In this document: positions 36,611 through 46,799 of the stretch, in pieces
Position numbering within the stretch: position 1 is the first letter of the stretch
How the letters are laid out: each line of letters opens with the position of its first letter
Assembly: GCA_030432635.1 (NCBI GenBank)
Contig: JAUIMB010000004.1
Span: forward strand, 1-64,000
Reading direction: 5' to 3'
Length of the DNA: 64,000 nucleotides
DNA from: Bacteroidia bacterium
GTDB taxonomy: Bacteria > Bacteroidota > Bacteroidia > Flavobacteriales > Flavobacteriaceae
The notes under the pieces: generated by a model
Seen by the model: only the letters and a program-made list of their open reading frames with translations
What the model was told of the DNA's origin: nothing
Database searches by the model: none
Program-made: the position numbers and the translations under genes

Positions 36611-37438
36611 ATGTCAGTAAGAAAATTAAAACCGATCACATCAGCTCAGCGATTTAGAGTAGTAAATGGATTTGACGCCATCACTACTGATAAGCCGGAG
36701 AAAAGTTTACTTGCTCCGAAAAAAAGATCTGGTGGTAGAAACAGTCAAGGTAAGATGACCATGCGCCAAATGGGTGGAGGTCATAAGAGAAAGTATCGTA
36801 TCATTGATTTTAAACGTAACAAAGTAGGAATTCCTGCCGAAGTAAAATCTATCGAATACGATCCAAACAGAACAGCGTTTATCGCATTATTGAACTATCA
36901 AGATGGTGAAAAGCGTTACATCATTGCTCAAAACGGTTTGCAGGTTGGGCAAAATGTAGTTTCTGGAACTTCAGGTGTTGCTCCAGAAATTGGTAACGCA
37001 ATGCCGTTGAGTGAAATTCCTTTAGGTACTATTATTTCTTGTATCGAATTGCGTCCTGGACAAGGAGCGGTTATGGCAAGAAGCGCAGGTGCTTTTGCTC
37101 AATTGATGGCAAGAGATGGAAAGTTTGCAACTGTCAAATTGCCTTCTGGTGAAACTAGAATGGTGCTTTCAACTTGTATGGCTACTGTAGGAGTTATTTC
37201 TAACTCAGACCATCAATTAACTGTTTCTGGTAAAGCAGGACGTACAAGATGGTTGGGTCGTAGACCAAGAGTAAGACCAGTGGTAATGAATCCAGTTGAT
37301 CACCCAATGGGTGGTGGTGAAGGTAAGTCTTCAGGTGGACACCCAAGATCACGTAATGGTATTCCTGCAAAAGGTTACAGAACACGTTCTAAGACCAAAG
37401 CGAGTAATAAGTATATTGTAGAACGTAGAAAGAAATAA
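36611..37438 (+). CDS. rplB: 50S ribosomal protein L2
   Basis: At 275 residues it is full length. It contains the RNA-binding core ([20 protein letters not shown]) and the C-terminal [20 protein letters not shown] loop that approaches the peptidyl-transferase centre, including the conserved histidine. The start [16 protein letters not shown] is usual for the phylum. Confidence 0.99.
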   Translation: MSVRKLKPITSAQRFRVVNGFDAITTDKPEKSLLAPKKRSGGRNSQGKMTMRQMGGGHKRKYRIIDFKRNKVGIPAEVKSIEYDPNRTAFIALLNYQDGEKRYIIAQNGLQVGQNVVSGTSGVAPEIGNAMPLSEIPLGTIISCIELRPGQGAVMARSAGAFAQLMARDGKFATVKLPSGETRMVLSTCMATVGVISNSDHQLTVSGKAGRTRWLGRRPRVRPVVMNPVDHPMGGGEGKSSGGHPRSRNGIPAKGYRTRSKTKASNKYIVERRKK

Positions 37439-37444
37439 TAAGAT

Positions 37445-37723
37445 ATGGCACGTTCATTAAAAAAAGGACCTTACATCCATTATAAATTAGAAAAGAAAGT
37501 TGCTGAAAATGTAGCTGCCAATAAGAAAACAGTTATCAAAACGTGGTCTAGAGCCTCTATGATTTCCCCTGATTTTGTTGGACAAACAATTGCAGTTCAC
37601 AACGGAAGACAATTTGTTCCTGTTTACGTAACAGAAAACATGGTAGGTCATAAATTAGGAGAATTTTCACCAACACGATCGTTTAGAGGTCATGCAGGTG
37701 CAAAAAATAAAGGAAAAAAATAG
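37445..37723 (+). CDS. rpsS: 30S ribosomal protein S19
   Basis: At 92 residues it is full length ([40 protein letters not shown] in pieces, [15 protein letters not shown]). It contacts S13 in the 30S head. It lies 6 bp after rplB and 6 bp before rplV. Confidence 0.98.
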   Translation: MARSLKKGPYIHYKLEKKVAENVAANKKTVIKTWSRASMISPDFVGQTIAVHNGRQFVPVYVTENMVGHKLGEFSPTRSFRGHAGAKNKGKK

Positions 37724-37729
37724 TAAGCT

Positions 37730-38137
37730 ATGGGAAGTCGTAAAAAACAAATGGCAGAAGCTATTAAAGAAGGCAAGAAAAAAGTGGCATTCGCCAAACT
37801 TAACAATTGCCCAACCTCACCACGTAAAATGCGTTTAGTTGCAGACTTGGTTAGAGGAAAAGAAGCAGAACAAGCATTACAAATCTTGAGATTTAGCCAA
37901 AAGGAAGCCTCTCGTCGTTTAGAGAAGTTATTACTTTCAGCTATTGCTAACTGGCAAGCTAAAAACGAAGATGCCGATATTGAGGATGCCGATTTATTCG
38001 TACAGGAAATCAGAGTTGATGGCGGAACAATGTTGAAGCGTTTGCGTCCAGCACCTCAAGGTCGTGCGCACCGAATCAGAAAGAGATCCAACCACGTTAC
38101 TGTTGTGATTGGAGCTAAAAATAACACACAAGCTTAA
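37730..38137 (+). CDS. rplV: 50S ribosomal protein L22
   Basis: At 135 residues it is full length, with the [14 protein letters not shown] helix and the tunnel hairpin ([20 protein letters not shown]) intact, so no visible macrolide-resistance deletion. It begins [14 protein letters not shown], an N-terminal extension usual for flavobacteria. Confidence 0.98.
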   Translation: MGSRKKQMAEAIKEGKKKVAFAKLNNCPTSPRKMRLVADLVRGKEAEQALQILRFSQKEASRRLEKLLLSAIANWQAKNEDADIEDADLFVQEIRVDGGTMLKRLRPAPQGRAHRIRKRSNHVTVVIGAKNNTQA

Positions 38138-38145
38138 ATAGAGAT

Positions 38146-38859
38146 ATGGGACAAAAGACAAATCCAATCGGAAATCGTTTAGGAATTATCAGAGGATGGG
38201 AATCCAACTGGTATGGTGGAAATGATTATGGTGATAAACTTGCTGAAGACGATAAAATCAGAAAGTATATCCATGCTCGTTTATCAAAAGCTAGTGTGTC
38301 TCGAGTAATTATCGAGCGTACGCTTAAACTTGTAACCGTTACTATCACTACTGCTAGACCTGGTATTATTATCGGTAAAGGTGGTCAAGAGGTAGACAAG
38401 TTAAAAGAAGAGCTTAAGAAAATTACCGGAAAAGAAGTTCAGTTAAACATCTTCGAGATTAAAAGACCTGAACTTGACGCATACTTAGTAGCATCTAGTG
38501 TTGCTCGTCAAATCGAGAATCGTATCTCTTACCGTCGAGCAATTAAAATGGCAATTGCTGCTGCAATGCGTATGAATGCTGAAGGAATAAAAATTCAAAT
38601 TAGTGGTCGTTTGAATGGTGCTGAAATGGCACGTTCTGAGCACTACAAAGAAGGACGTATTCCTTTATCTACGTTTAGAGCCGATATCGATTATGCTTTA
38701 GTTGAGGCACATACTACTTATGGTAGATTAGGTGTTAAAGTATGGATCATGAAAGGTGAAGTATACGGAAAAAGAGAACTTTCTCCATTAGTTGGCTTGT
38801 CTAAAAAACAAGGTAAGTCTGGAGGACGCGGTGGGAACAAATCTCGTCGTAGAAAGTAA
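38146..38859 (+). CDS. rpsC: 30S ribosomal protein S3
   Basis: At 237 residues it is full length: N-terminal [22 protein letters not shown] motif [15 protein letters not shown], and C-terminal [13 protein letters not shown]. It ends in a basic tail ([12 protein letters not shown]). S3 forms part of the mRNA entry site. Confidence 0.98.
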   Translation: MGQKTNPIGNRLGIIRGWESNWYGGNDYGDKLAEDDKIRKYIHARLSKASVSRVIIERTLKLVTVTITTARPGIIIGKGGQEVDKLKEELKKITGKEVQLNIFEIKRPELDAYLVASSVARQIENRISYRRAIKMAIAAAMRMNAEGIKIQISGRLNGAEMARSEHYKEGRIPLSTFRADIDYALVEAHTTYGRLGVKVWIMKGEVYGKRELSPLVGLSKKQGKSGGRGGNKSRRRK

Positions 38860-38878
38860 TTTTTAAAGCAAAGTAATA

Positions 38879-39298
38879 ATGTTACAACCGAAAAGAACAA
38901 AATTTCGTAAAGTCCAAAAAGGACGTATGAAAGGAAATACCGGAAGAGGTCATACATTGGCTTATGGTATGTTTGGAATAAAAGCTTTAGACGCTACGTT
39001 TTTAACATCTCGTCAAATTGAAGCTGCTCGTATCGCTGCAACGCGTTACATGAAAAGGGAAGGTCAATTATGGATTAAAGTATTTCCAGACAAGCCAATT
39101 ACCAAAAAGCCATTAGAAGTACGTATGGGTAAAGGTAAAGGTGCTGTAGAGTACTGGGTTGCTGTAGTAAAACCAGGACGCGTGATCTTCGAAGTTGGTG
39201 GTGTGCCTCTAGAAGTTGCAAAAGAAGCTTTACGTTTAGCTGCACAAAAGCTACCAGTAAAAACTAAATTTTTAATTGCTCGAGATTACGAAGCTTAA
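38879..39298 (+). CDS. rplP: 50S ribosomal protein L16
   Basis: At 139 residues it is full length ([34 protein letters not shown]-like segment [34 protein letters not shown]). L16 helps position tRNAs in the A and P sites. It starts 20 bp after rpsC. Confidence 0.98.
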   Translation: MLQPKRTKFRKVQKGRMKGNTGRGHTLAYGMFGIKALDATFLTSRQIEAARIAATRYMKREGQLWIKVFPDKPITKKPLEVRMGKGKGAVEYWVAVVKPGRVIFEVGGVPLEVAKEALRLAAQKLPVKTKFLIARDYEA

Positions 39299-39309
39299 TA
39301 TTAATAATT

Positions 39310-39501
39310 ATGAAGCAAGCAGAAATTAAAAAGCTATCAGATGCCGAGTTAATTGAAAAACTAGGCGAGACTAAAAAGAGTTATGCAGACCTAAAAATGG
39401 CACATGCAATCTCTCCATTAGATAACCCAATTCAGTTACGTAACGTTAGACGTTCGGTAGCAAGAATGGCAACAGAATTAACTAAAAGAGAAATACAATA
39501 A
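39310..39501 (+). CDS. rpmC: 50S ribosomal protein L29
   Basis: At 63 residues it is full length: two helices with KLSDAELIEKLGETKKSYADL and NPIQLRNVRRSVARMATEL in pieces. It binds near the tunnel exit beside L23. Confidence 0.97.
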   Translation: MKQAEIKKLSDAELIEKLGETKKSYADLKMAHAISPLDNPIQLRNVRRSVARMATELTKREIQ

Positions 39502-39519
39502 TTGTATTCTGGCTGAAAG

Positions 39520-39777
39520 ATGGAAAAAAGAAATTTAAGAAAAGAGCGTATAGGAGTTGTTACGAGTAACAAAATGCAGAAATCAATTGTGGTTTCCGAA
39601 GTTAAGAAAGTAAAGCATCCTATGTACGGAAAGTTCGTTTTGAAAACTAAGAAATATGTTGCTCACGACGAAACAAACGATTGTAACATTGGAGATACTG
39701 TAAAGATCATGGAAACACGACCTTTAAGTAAATCTAAATGTTGGAGATTAGTAGAAATAATTGAAAGAGCGAAGTAA
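39520..39777 (+). CDS. rpsQ: 30S ribosomal protein S17
   Basis: At 85 residues it is full length ([55 protein letters not shown]). It is an early 16S rRNA-binding assembly protein. Two bases separate its stop from rplN. Confidence 0.98.
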   Translation: MEKRNLRKERIGVVTSNKMQKSIVVSEVKKVKHPMYGKFVLKTKKYVAHDETNDCNIGDTVKIMETRPLSKSKCWRLVEIIERAK

Positions 39778-39779
39778 TT

Positions 39780-40148
39780 ATGGTACAACAAGAATCAAGA
39801 TTAAAAGTAGCTGACAACACTGGAGCAAAGGAAGTATTAACTATCCGTGTTCTAGGTGGAACAAAAAGAAGATACGCTTCTATTGGCGATAAAATCGTTG
39901 TCTCAGTAAAAGACGCAACGCCTAATGGTAACATTAAAAAAGGCGCTGTTTCAACTGCTGTAGTTGTTCGTACAAAAAAAGAGGTAAGACGTCCAGATGG
40001 ATCTTACATCAGGTTCGACGACAATGCATGTGTATTATTAAACCCAACAGGTGAAATGAGAGGAACACGTGTATTCGGACCAGTGGCAAGAGAACTTCGT
40101 GACAGACAATTCATGAAAATTGTATCATTGGCACCTGAAGTGCTTTAA
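39780..40148 (+). CDS. rplN: 50S ribosomal protein L14
   Basis: At 122 residues it is full length ([54 protein letters not shown]). L14 lies at the subunit interface and is the binding site of RsfS. Its stop overlaps an ATG in rplX frame (TAATG). Confidence 0.99.
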   Translation: MVQQESRLKVADNTGAKEVLTIRVLGGTKRRYASIGDKIVVSVKDATPNGNIKKGAVSTAVVVRTKKEVRRPDGSYIRFDDNACVLLNPTGEMRGTRVFGPVARELRDRQFMKIVSLAPEVL

Positions 40149-40159
40149 TGACTAATAAA

Positions 40160-40471
40160 ATGACAAAGTTTAAAATTAAATCAGGAGATACTGTACAAGT
40201 GATTGCTGGAGATCATAAAGGAACTGAAGGCAAAGTACTTAAAGTATACACAGATAAGAACAAGGCCATCATCGAAGGCGTGAACATGGTGAAAAAGCAT
40301 ACAAAGCCAAGTGCACAAAACCCTCAAGGTGGTATTGTAGAAAAAGAAGCACCTATCCATATGTCAAACTTGTCGTTGTTGACTTCAAAAGGAGAAACAA
40401 CTAGAGTTGGTTATAGAATGGATGGCGATAAGAAAGTAAGATTTTCCAAAAAATCAAACGAAGTAATTTAG
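40160..40471 (+). CDS. rplX: 50S ribosomal protein L24
   Basis: 103 residues from ATG 40160 ([21 protein letters not shown]), which matches the usual flavobacterial start. An ATG at 40148, overlapping the rplN stop as TAATG, would add MTNK and could be used through coupling. The KOW segment and [21 protein letters not shown] region are intact. It initiates 50S assembly. Confidence 0.96.
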   Translation: MTKFKIKSGDTVQVIAGDHKGTEGKVLKVYTDKNKAIIEGVNMVKKHTKPSAQNPQGGIVEKEAPIHMSNLSLLTSKGETTRVGYRMDGDKKVRFSKKSNEVI

Positions 40472-40473
40472 TT

Positions 40474-41025
40474 ATGGCTTATACTCCAAGATTAAAACAA
40501 GAGTACAAGGACAAAGTTGTCACTGCTCTTACAGAAGAATTCGGATATAAAAATGTAATGCAAGTTCCTAAACTTGAAAAGATAGTTTTATCTAAAGGTG
40601 TTGGAGCTGCTGTTGCCGATAAGAAATTGATCGATCATGCTGTTGATGAATTAACGATGATCACTGGTCAAAAAGCTGTAGCTACAGTATCTAAAAAGGA
40701 TGTTGCTTCCTTTAAATTGCGTAAGGGAATGCCAATTGGTGCACGTGTGACCTTAAGAGGTGAGCGCATGTACGAATTTTTAGATCGCTTGGTAACTTCT
40801 GCATTGCCACGAGTAAGAGATTTCAATGGTATCAAAGCTACAGGTTTTGATGGTAGAGGAAACTATAACTTAGGTGTTGTTGAACAGATTATTTTCCCAG
40901 AAATCAACATTGATAAAATCAACAAGATTTCAGGAATGGACATCACGTTTGTGACATCTGCAGATACAGATAAAGAAGCAAAATCGTTATTAACTGAATT
41001 GGGATTACCATTTCAAAAGAATTAA
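40474..41025 (+). CDS. rplE: 50S ribosomal protein L5
   Basis: At 183 residues it is full length ([56 protein letters not shown]). It binds 5S rRNA and the P-site tRNA. It follows rplX by 2 bp and precedes rpsN by 3 bp. Confidence 0.99.
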   Translation: MAYTPRLKQEYKDKVVTALTEEFGYKNVMQVPKLEKIVLSKGVGAAVADKKLIDHAVDELTMITGQKAVATVSKKDVASFKLRKGMPIGARVTLRGERMYEFLDRLVTSALPRVRDFNGIKATGFDGRGNYNLGVVEQIIFPEINIDKINKISGMDITFVTSADTDKEAKSLLTELGLPFQKN

Positions 41026-41028
41026 GAT

Positions 41029-41298
41029 ATGGCTAAAGAATCAATGAAAGCCCGAGAGGTCAAAAGAGCAAAAACAGTAGCGAAGTATGCCGAAAAGCGC
41101 AAAGCTTTAAAAGAAGCTGGCGATTATGAAGCACTACAAAAGTTGCCAAAAAATGCTTCTCCAATTAGAATGCACAACAGATGTAAACTAACTGGACGAC
41201 CAAAAGGCTACATGAGAACCTTTGGTATTTCACGTGTTACTTTCCGTGAAATGGCAAATCAAGGGTTGATTCCAGGTGTGAAAAAAGCATCTTGGTAA
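41029..41298 (+). CDS. rpsN: 30S ribosomal protein S14, zinc-free long form
   Basis: At 89 residues this is the long C-minus type: only one Cys ([20 protein letters not shown]), so the four-Cys zinc site of the short form is absent. The C-terminus [11 protein letters not shown] is standard. It follows rplE by 3 bp. An 89-bp gap without a gene separates it from rpsH. Confidence 0.98.
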   Translation: MAKESMKAREVKRAKTVAKYAEKRKALKEAGDYEALQKLPKNASPIRMHNRCKLTGRPKGYMRTFGISRVTFREMANQGLIPGVKKASW

Positions 41299-41387
41299 GA
41301 TACCAAAACGCGTAAAGCGAAAACAAAAATTATAAATTGGTTTCAGGTTCGAGATGTTTCGAAAACCGTTACCGCAAATTAATATCA

Positions 41388-41786
41388 ATGAATACAGATC
41401 CAATTGCTGATTACTTAACAAGAATCAGAAATGCAGTGAAAGCCAACCACAGAGTGGTTGAGATTCCTGCATCAAATTTAAAGAAGGAGATGACTAAAAT
41501 ATTATTCGACCAAGGATATATTTTAAGTTATAAATTCGACGATTCCACGGTACAAGGAACGATTAAAATTGCCCTTAAGTACAACAAGGAAACCAAGGAA
41601 TCGGTTATCAAAAAAATTCAACGAATCAGTACACCAGGTTTACGTAAGTATGCTGGCGCAAATGAAATGCCACGAGTCCTTAACGGATTAGGTATTGCCA
41701 TTGTGTCTACTTCTAAAGGAGTCATTACAGGTAAACAAGCTCAACGTGAGAATGTTGGAGGTGAACTATTGTGTTACGTTTACTAA
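41388..41786 (+). CDS. rpsH: 30S ribosomal protein S8
   Basis: 132 residues from ATG 41388 (MNTDPIADYLTRIRNAVKA). The longer frame from 41337 lies in the intergenic hairpin region and is rejected. The C-terminal GIAIVSTSKGVITGKQA and GGELLCYVY segments that bind 16S rRNA helix 21 are present. In E. coli S8 represses spc operon translation. Confidence 0.98.
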   Translation: MNTDPIADYLTRIRNAVKANHRVVEIPASNLKKEMTKILFDQGYILSYKFDDSTVQGTIKIALKYNKETKESVIKKIQRISTPGLRKYAGANEMPRVLNGLGIAIVSTSKGVITGKQAQRENVGGELLCYVY

Positions 41787-41803
41787 TTTAAAGCAGAAAG
41801 AAC

Positions 41804-42346
41804 ATGTCAAGAATAGGAAATAACCCAGTAGGAATCCCAGAAGGAGTTACGGTTGACGTTAAAGACAACACAGTCACTGTGAAAGGGAAATTAGGAGAAT
41901 TAACACAATCATTTGATACAGTCGATATCAAGGTTGAAGAAAGTAACGTTGTCGTTACACGTTCAGCTGAAAATAAAGAGTCTAAATCAAAACACGGTTT
42001 ATACAGAGCTTTATTGAACAATATGATTGAAGGTGTGTCTAAAGGATGGACAAAAGAACTAGAATTGGTTGGTGTTGGTTATAGAGCATCAAACCAAGGT
42101 CAAAAATTGGATATGGCTTTAGGTTTTTCTCACAATATCGTTATGGATATCGCTCCAGAAGTGAAAATCGAGACGGTTTCAGAAAAAGGAAAAAACCCAA
42201 TTATCAAACTAACATCTCACGATAAACAATTAGTTGGACAAGTCGCTGCGAAAATTCGCGGATTCAGAAAACCAGAGCCTTACAAAGGAAAAGGTATCAA
42301 GTTTGTTGGTGAAGAATTAAGAAGAAAAGCAGGTAAATCAGCTTAA
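41804..42346 (+). CDS. rplF: 50S ribosomal protein L6
   Basis: At 180 residues it is full length ([41 protein letters not shown] in pieces, [20 protein letters not shown]). It binds near the GTPase-associated centre. It follows rpsH by 17 bp. Confidence 0.98.
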   Translation: MSRIGNNPVGIPEGVTVDVKDNTVTVKGKLGELTQSFDTVDIKVEESNVVVTRSAENKESKSKHGLYRALLNNMIEGVSKGWTKELELVGVGYRASNQGQKLDMALGFSHNIVMDIAPEVKIETVSEKGKNPIIKLTSHDKQLVGQVAAKIRGFRKPEPYKGKGIKFVGEELRRKAGKSA

Positions 42347-42356
42347 AAAATTAGTT

Positions 42357-42713
42357 ATGGCATTAACAAAGAACGAAAGAAGACTAAGAATAAAAAACAG
42401 AATACGTAAGGTCGTTTCTGGAACAGAAACAAGACCTCGTTTGGCTGTGTTCAGAAGTAATAAAGAAATTTATGCTCAAGTAGTCGATGATGTAACAGGT
42501 AAGACTTTAGCTGCAGCATCTTCAAGAGATAAAAGCATCGCTTCTGAAAATGGAACGAAATCAGAAATAGCTGCCTTGGTTGGTAAGGCTGTTGCTGAAA
42601 AAGCAGTAAAAGCAGGTATCGAAACTATTTCTTTTGATAGAGGAGGTTACCTATATCACGGAAGAGTAAAATCATTAGCTGAAGGCGCTCGCGAAGGCGG
42701 ACTTAAATTTTAA
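42357..42713 (+). CDS. rplR: 50S ribosomal protein L18
   Basis: At 118 residues it is full length ([40 protein letters not shown]). It binds 5S rRNA. It follows rplF by 10 bp and precedes rpsE by 6 bp. Confidence 0.98.
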   Translation: MALTKNERRLRIKNRIRKVVSGTETRPRLAVFRSNKEIYAQVVDDVTGKTLAAASSRDKSIASENGTKSEIAALVGKAVAEKAVKAGIETISFDRGGYLYHGRVKSLAEGAREGGLKF

Positions 42714-42719
42714 GACACT

Positions 42720-43244
42720 ATGTATCAAAAATATAAAAACGCAGAATTAGTAAAACCAAGTGGAATTGATCTAAAAGATCGTCTAGTTGGAGTTCAACGT
42801 GTTACCAAAGTAACAAAAGGTGGTAGAGCCTTCGGTTTTTCAGCGATCGTAGTGGTTGGTGATGAAGCTGGAGTCGTAGGTCACGGTTTAGGAAAGTCTA
42901 AGGACGTTGCTACGGCAATCGCAAAAGCGGTTGAAGATGCAAAGAAAAACTTAGTGAGAATTCCGATCATCAAAGGAACCTTGCCTCATGAGCAAAAAGG
43001 TAAATTTGGTGGAGCAAGAGTAAATATCATTCCTGCTGCTCCTGGTACTGGTGTAATTGCTGGAGGAGCTGTGCGTACAGTTTTGGAAGCAGTTGGTGTT
43101 CACGATGTATTATCAAAATCTCAAGGATCTTCTAACCCTCACAACGTGGTTAAAGCAACTTTCGATGCATTATTGCAATTGAGAGACGCTAATACCATAG
43201 CAAGAGATAGAGGAATTTCTCTTGAAAAAGTGTTTAATGGTTAA
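42720..43244 (+). CDS. rpsE: 30S ribosomal protein S5
   Basis: At 174 residues it is full length ([60 protein letters not shown]). The loop around VTKVTKGGR, where spectinomycin resistance arises, looks wild-type. rpmD follows after 11 bp. Confidence 0.98.
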   Translation: MYQKYKNAELVKPSGIDLKDRLVGVQRVTKVTKGGRAFGFSAIVVVGDEAGVVGHGLGKSKDVATAIAKAVEDAKKNLVRIPIIKGTLPHEQKGKFGGARVNIIPAAPGTGVIAGGAVRTVLEAVGVHDVLSKSQGSSNPHNVVKATFDALLQLRDANTIARDRGISLEKVFNG

Positions 43245-43255
43245 TCAATAGGACG

Positions 43256-43435
43256 ATGGGAAAGATTAAAGTAACAAAAGTAAAAAGTGCTATCAATCGT
43301 ACACAAACCCAAAAAAGAACGCTCGAAGCGCTTGGGTTAAAAAGAATCGGTCAAACTATAGAGCACGACGCATCTCCAAGTATTCTTGGAATGGTTAGTA
43401 AAGTTTCACATTTAGTTTCTGTTGAAGAAGCTTAA
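43256..43435 (+). CDS. rpmD: 50S ribosomal protein L30
   Basis: A 59-residue protein (MGKIKVTKVKSAINRTQTQK ... LGLKRIGQTIEHDA ... MVSKVSHLVSVEEA) read directly from the sequence. The core KVTxVKS, GLKRIGQ and VxHLV positions are those of L30. It fits the conserved rpsE-rpmD-rplO order, 11 bp after rpsE and 17 bp before rplO. Confidence 0.97.
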   Translation: MGKIKVTKVKSAINRTQTQKRTLEALGLKRIGQTIEHDASPSILGMVSKVSHLVSVEEA

Positions 43436-43452
43436 AAATATACAACTTAACA

Positions 43453-43905
43453 ATGGATTTAAGTAATTTAAAACCAGCAGAAGGTTCTGTAAAGAGCCAA
43501 GGAAAAAGAGTAGGTCGAGGACAAGGATCTGGAAAAGGTGGTACGGCAACACGTGGTCACAAAGGTGCAAAGTCACGATCTGGTTACTCTAAGAAATTAG
43601 GTTTCGAAGGTGGACAAATGCCACTTCAACGTCGAGTTCCTAAATTTGGATTCAAAAATATTAATCGTGTAGCATATCAAGGTGTTAATCTTGATACACT
43701 TCAAGAATTAGTAGACAACAAGAAAATAAAGGATGCAGTTGATTTTCAAACCTTGGTTGACCTTGGTTTGGCTGGAAAGAACGAACTAGTAAAAATTCTT
43801 GGTCGTGGTGAATTAAAATCAAAGTTAACTGTAACTGCTCATAAATTTACGGCTTCAGCGAAAGCGGCAATAGAAGCTGCAGGAGGAGAAGCGGTAACTT
43901 TATAA
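43453..43905 (+). CDS. rplO: 50S ribosomal protein L15
   Basis: At 150 residues it is full length. Its glycine-rich N-terminal extension (GKRVGRGQGSGKGGTATRGH, KLGFEGGQMPLQRRVPKFGF) threads into the 23S rRNA. The C-terminal AHKFTASAKAAIEAAGG is standard. It precedes secY by 12 bp. Confidence 0.98.
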   Translation: MDLSNLKPAEGSVKSQGKRVGRGQGSGKGGTATRGHKGAKSRSGYSKKLGFEGGQMPLQRRVPKFGFKNINRVAYQGVNLDTLQELVDNKKIKDAVDFQTLVDLGLAGKNELVKILGRGELKSKLTVTAHKFTASAKAAIEAAGGEAVTL

Positions 43906-43917
43906 AGCCCCTTTAAT

Positions 43918-45279
43918 ATGAAGATTATAGAAACATTAAAAAATGTTTGGAAAATTACCGAACTAAAAGATAGAATCATGCTTACGCTTGGTTTGCTTTT
44001 AGTGTACCGATTTGGTGCTCAGGTGGTCTTGCCAGGTATTGATACAGCTCAACTTGGAGAATTGCAAAATTCTGCTGATGGAGGAATCTTAGGAATTCTT
44101 AACATGTTTACAGGTGGAGCCTTTGCTAATGCCTCTGTATTTGCATTGGGTATCATGCCTTACATTTCGGCTTCTATTGTAGTACAGTTAATGGGAATTG
44201 CAATTCCTTACTTACAAAAACTACAGAAGGAAGGTGCAAGTGGACAAAAGAAAATCACACAAATTACACGATGGTTGACCATTGTTATTTGTTTGTTCCA
44301 AGCACCTGGATATGTGGCTAGTTTGCCAGCTTTATCTGGAGCAGGATCTTTAAGTACCTTGTTAGTGCCAGGTTTTTCAACAACCATTTTTATGGTATCA
44401 TCTGTGATCATTTTGATTACAGGATGTATTTTTGCCATGTGGTTGGGTGAAAAGATTACTGACAAAGGTATTGGTAATGGTATTTCATTATTGATTATGG
44501 TAGGTATCATTGCAACATTGCCTGCTTCGTTCATTCAAAATGCAGCTTCGCGTCTTGATGGAGGAGGAAATGGAGGATTGATGATGATTCTTATCGAGTT
44601 GGTCGTTTGGTTCTTAATCATATTGGCTTCTGTGATGTTAGTGATGGCTGTTCGTAAAATTGCAGTTCAATACGCTAGACGTACAGCATCAGGTGGCTAT
44701 GAGAAAAATGTTTTCGGATCTAGACAGTTTCTACCGCTAAAGTTAAATGCTTCAGGTGTAATGCCTATCATTTTTGCACAAGCTATCATGTTTGTTCCAA
44801 GTTTGATCGGTAAATCCTTTGGATCGTCAAGTGAAGTCGGTCAATGGATGCAAGCACAGTTTTCTGATCCTTTCGGATTGTGGTACAATGTCGTATTTGC
44901 TATTTTGATTATCATATTTACGTATTTCTATACAGCGATTACAGTTCCAACGAACAAAATGGCTGATGACTTAAAGCGTAGTGGAGGTTTTATTCCAGGT
45001 ATTAGACCAGGAACTGAAACTTCAGAATATCTAGATAAAATAATGTCTCAAATAACCTTACCAGGTTCTATATTCTTGGCCTTGATTGCTGTGTTCCCAG
45101 CAATTATTGTTAAGCTTATGGACGTGCAAGGAGGATGGGCATTGTTCTTTGGTGGAACGTCACTATTGATTATGGTTGGAGTAGCGATTGACACCATGCA
45201 ACAAATCAATTCATACTTGTTGAATAAACATTATGATGGATTGATGAAAACTGGTAAAAACAGAAAAGCAGTCGCTTAG
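43918..45279 (+). CDS. secY: Protein translocase subunit SecY
   Basis: At 453 residues it is full length with ten predicted membrane helices. Conserved features include PGID and an early MFTGGAFANASVFALGIMPYI plug-side segment, MWLGEKITDKGIGNGISLLI, LKLNASGVMPIIFAQ, and GGFIPGIRPGTETSEYLD in the C5 cytoplasmic loop that contacts SecA and ribosomes. It forms the SecYEG channel. An 86-bp gap leads to infA; no adk or map lies between them. Confidence 0.99.
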   Translation: MKIIETLKNVWKITELKDRIMLTLGLLLVYRFGAQVVLPGIDTAQLGELQNSADGGILGILNMFTGGAFANASVFALGIMPYISASIVVQLMGIAIPYLQKLQKEGASGQKKITQITRWLTIVICLFQAPGYVASLPALSGAGSLSTLLVPGFSTTIFMVSSVIILITGCIFAMWLGEKITDKGIGNGISLLIMVGIIATLPASFIQNAASRLDGGGNGGLMMILIELVVWFLIILASVMLVMAVRKIAVQYARRTASGGYEKNVFGSRQFLPLKLNASGVMPIIFAQAIMFVPSLIGKSFGSSSEVGQWMQAQFSDPFGLWYNVVFAILIIIFTYFYTAITVPTNKMADDLKRSGGFIPGIRPGTETSEYLDKIMSQITLPGSIFLALIAVFPAIIVKLMDVQGGWALFFGGTSLLIMVGVAIDTMQQINSYLLNKHYDGLMKTGKNRKAVA

Positions 45280-45365
45280 ATGTAATAGTAATTTAGAGGA
45301 AAACCTTCGGAAAAAATTTAGGCAAGGTATTTGCTAATCCAAGGTTGAACACTAAAATATATAAT

Positions 45366-45581
45366 ATGGCAAAACAAGCAGCAATAGAACAAGACGGATC
45401 GATTATCGAAGCATTATCAAATGCAATGTTCCGAGTTGAACTAGAAAACGGTCACATTGTGACAGCACACATTTCAGGTAAAATGCGCATGCATTACATT
45501 AAATTGTTACCTGGAGACAAAGTAAAATTAGAAATGAGCCCTTACGATTTAACTAAGGCTCGAATAACTTATAGATACTAA
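45366..45581 (+). CDS. infA: Translation initiation factor IF-1
   Basis: 71 residues from ATG 45366 ([20 protein letters not shown]). An upstream in-frame ATG at 45345 would add seven non-conserved residues and is not preferred. The OB-fold segments [40 protein letters not shown] and YRY are intact. It blocks the 30S A site during initiation. Confidence 0.98.
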   Translation: MAKQAAIEQDGSIIEALSNAMFRVELENGHIVTAHISGKMRMHYIKLLPGDKVKLEMSPYDLTKARITYRY

Positions 45582-45657
45582 AGTGAGTTACAAAGTAAAG
45601 AGTTGTAAAGGGTAAATTCAATCAACTTTAAACTTTTAAACTTTTAAACTGAAAAAG

Positions 45658-45774
45658 ATGAAAGTAAGAGCATCAATAAAAAAGAGAAGTGCAGACTGTA
45701 AATTGGTCCGCAGAAAAGGGAGACTTTATGTGATTAACAAAAAGAACCCAAGATTCAAACAAAGACAAGGTTAA
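45658..45774 (+). CDS. rpmJ: 50S ribosomal protein L36, zinc-free form
   Basis: A 38-residue protein read directly ([20 protein letters not shown] ... [12 protein letters not shown]). Length and ends match L36. Of the usual zinc ligands (three Cys and one His) only Cys14 remains, so this is the C-minus type. It lies between infA and rpsM, the expected place. Upstream (45620-45650) is a short run of CTTTTAAA-like tandem repeats. Confidence 0.97.
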   Translation: MKVRASIKKRSADCKLVRRKGRLYVINKKNPRFKQRQG

Positions 45775-45780
45775 AACAAG

Positions 45781-45878
45781 ACACTAGTCATTAGTAATTA
45801 GACGTTAGACGAATCTGTTCGAAATCGAAAGGTTTAGGATTCTAACAACTAAAAGCTAACAACTAAAAACTAAACAAT
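45781..45878. repeat. Intergenic element copy A (rpmJ-rpsM)
   Basis: About 95 bp. Its core at 45811-45842 (GAATCTGTTCGAAATCG ... TTTAGGATTC) is nearly identical to the core of copy B after rpsM. GAATC and GATTC ends and an inner TTCGAAATCGAA could pair. Flanks contain variants of CATTAGT/AACAACTAAA. No protein is encoded. Confidence 0.75.
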
Positions 45879-46253
45879 ATGGCAAGAATTGCAGGTGTAG
45901 ACATACCAAAACAAAAAAGAGGAGTTATCTCGTTAACTTACATCTACGGAATCGGTAGAAGTAGAGCACAAGAAATTTTAGCTACAGCTAAAGTAGACGA
46001 AAGCATCAAGGTACAAGATTGGACCGATGAGCAAATTGGAGCAATCCGTGACGCTGTTGGATCATATACTATCGAAGGTGAATTGCGTTCTGAAACACAA
46101 TTGAACATTAAGCGATTAATGGATATTGGATGTTACAGAGGGATACGTCACAGATCTGGACTTCCGTTAAGAGGTCAAAGAACCAAGAACAACTCCAGAA
46201 CAAGAAAAGGTAGAAGAAAAACTGTTGCTAACAAGAAAAAAGCAACTAAATAA
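45879..46253 (+). CDS. rpsM: 30S ribosomal protein S13
   Basis: At 124 residues it is full length ([53 protein letters not shown]). It forms intersubunit bridges from the 30S head. It is flanked on both sides by near-identical noncoding elements. Confidence 0.99.
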   Translation: MARIAGVDIPKQKRGVISLTYIYGIGRSRAQEILATAKVDESIKVQDWTDEQIGAIRDAVGSYTIEGELRSETQLNIKRLMDIGCYRGIRHRSGLPLRGQRTKNNSRTRKGRRKTVANKKKATK

Positions 46254-46255
46254 TA

Positions 46256-46358
46256 ATTAGACATTAGTCATTAGTTTAGACTGTTAGAGGAATCTGCTCG
46301 AAATCGAAAGGTCTAGGATTCTAAAAACAAAAAAACTAACAACTAGAAACTGAAAAAT
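46256..46358. repeat. Intergenic element copy B (rpsM-rpsK)
   Basis: Core at 46290-46321 (GAATCTGCTCGAAATCG ... TCTAGGATTC) is the same length as copy A and differs at only two positions I can see. The flanks (ACATTAGTCATTAGT, AACAACTAGAAACT) also match copy A. No protein is encoded. Confidence 0.75.
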
Positions 46359-46742
46359 ATGGCAAAGTCAAGTACAAAAAAACGTAAAGTAATCGTTGAT
46401 GCGGTTGGAGAAGCTCACGTAGCAGCATCTTTTAACAATATCATCATCTCTTTAACAAACAAAAAAGGTGACGTAATTTCATGGTCATCAGCTGGTAAAA
46501 TGGGCTTTAGAGGTTCTAAAAAGAATACGCCTTACGCAGCTCAATTAGCGGCAGAAGATGCAGCTGGAGTAGCAAAGGAAGCTGGACTTAAAAAAGTGAA
46601 AGTCTATGTCAAGGGTCCTGGAAATGGTAGAGAATCTGCTATTCGTTCTATCCATAATGCAGGTATAGAAGTTACCGAAATTATCGATGTAACTCCATTG
46701 CCACATAATGGATGTAGACCTCCAAAAAGACGAAGAGTATAA
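46359..46742 (+). CDS. rpsK: 30S ribosomal protein S11
   Basis: At 127 residues it is full length ([55 protein letters not shown]). It lies on the 30S platform. It is the last gene before the internal terminator of the cluster. Confidence 0.99.
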   Translation: MAKSSTKKRKVIVDAVGEAHVAASFNNIIISLTNKKGDVISWSSAGKMGFRGSKKNTPYAAQLAAEDAAGVAKEAGLKKVKVYVKGPGNGRESAIRSIHNAGIEVTEIIDVTPLPHNGCRPPKRRRV

Positions 46743-46758
46743 GTAATATACATATGGG

Positions 46759-46799
46759 ATGAATATCAACTGTTTTTTAATGGTTGATATTCATTTTTT
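46759..46799 (+). terminator. Internal terminator between rpsK and rpsD
   Basis: Perfect 12-bp arms ATGAATATCAAC (46759-46770) and GTTGATATTCAT (46783-46794) are followed by a T-run (46795-46799). This is the best-formed terminator inside the ribosomal cluster and lies 17 bp after the rpsK stop. Confidence 0.85.

Noticed and set aside
41340-41375. tRNA-like T-loop text (GGTTCGAGA) between rpsN and rpsH
   Set aside because: No acceptor, D or anticodon arms around it; only a small hairpin with TTCGA.
44208-44534. 108-residue frame opposite secY
   Set aside because: Antisense shadow of secY; Pro/Ile-rich composition mirrors the coding strand.
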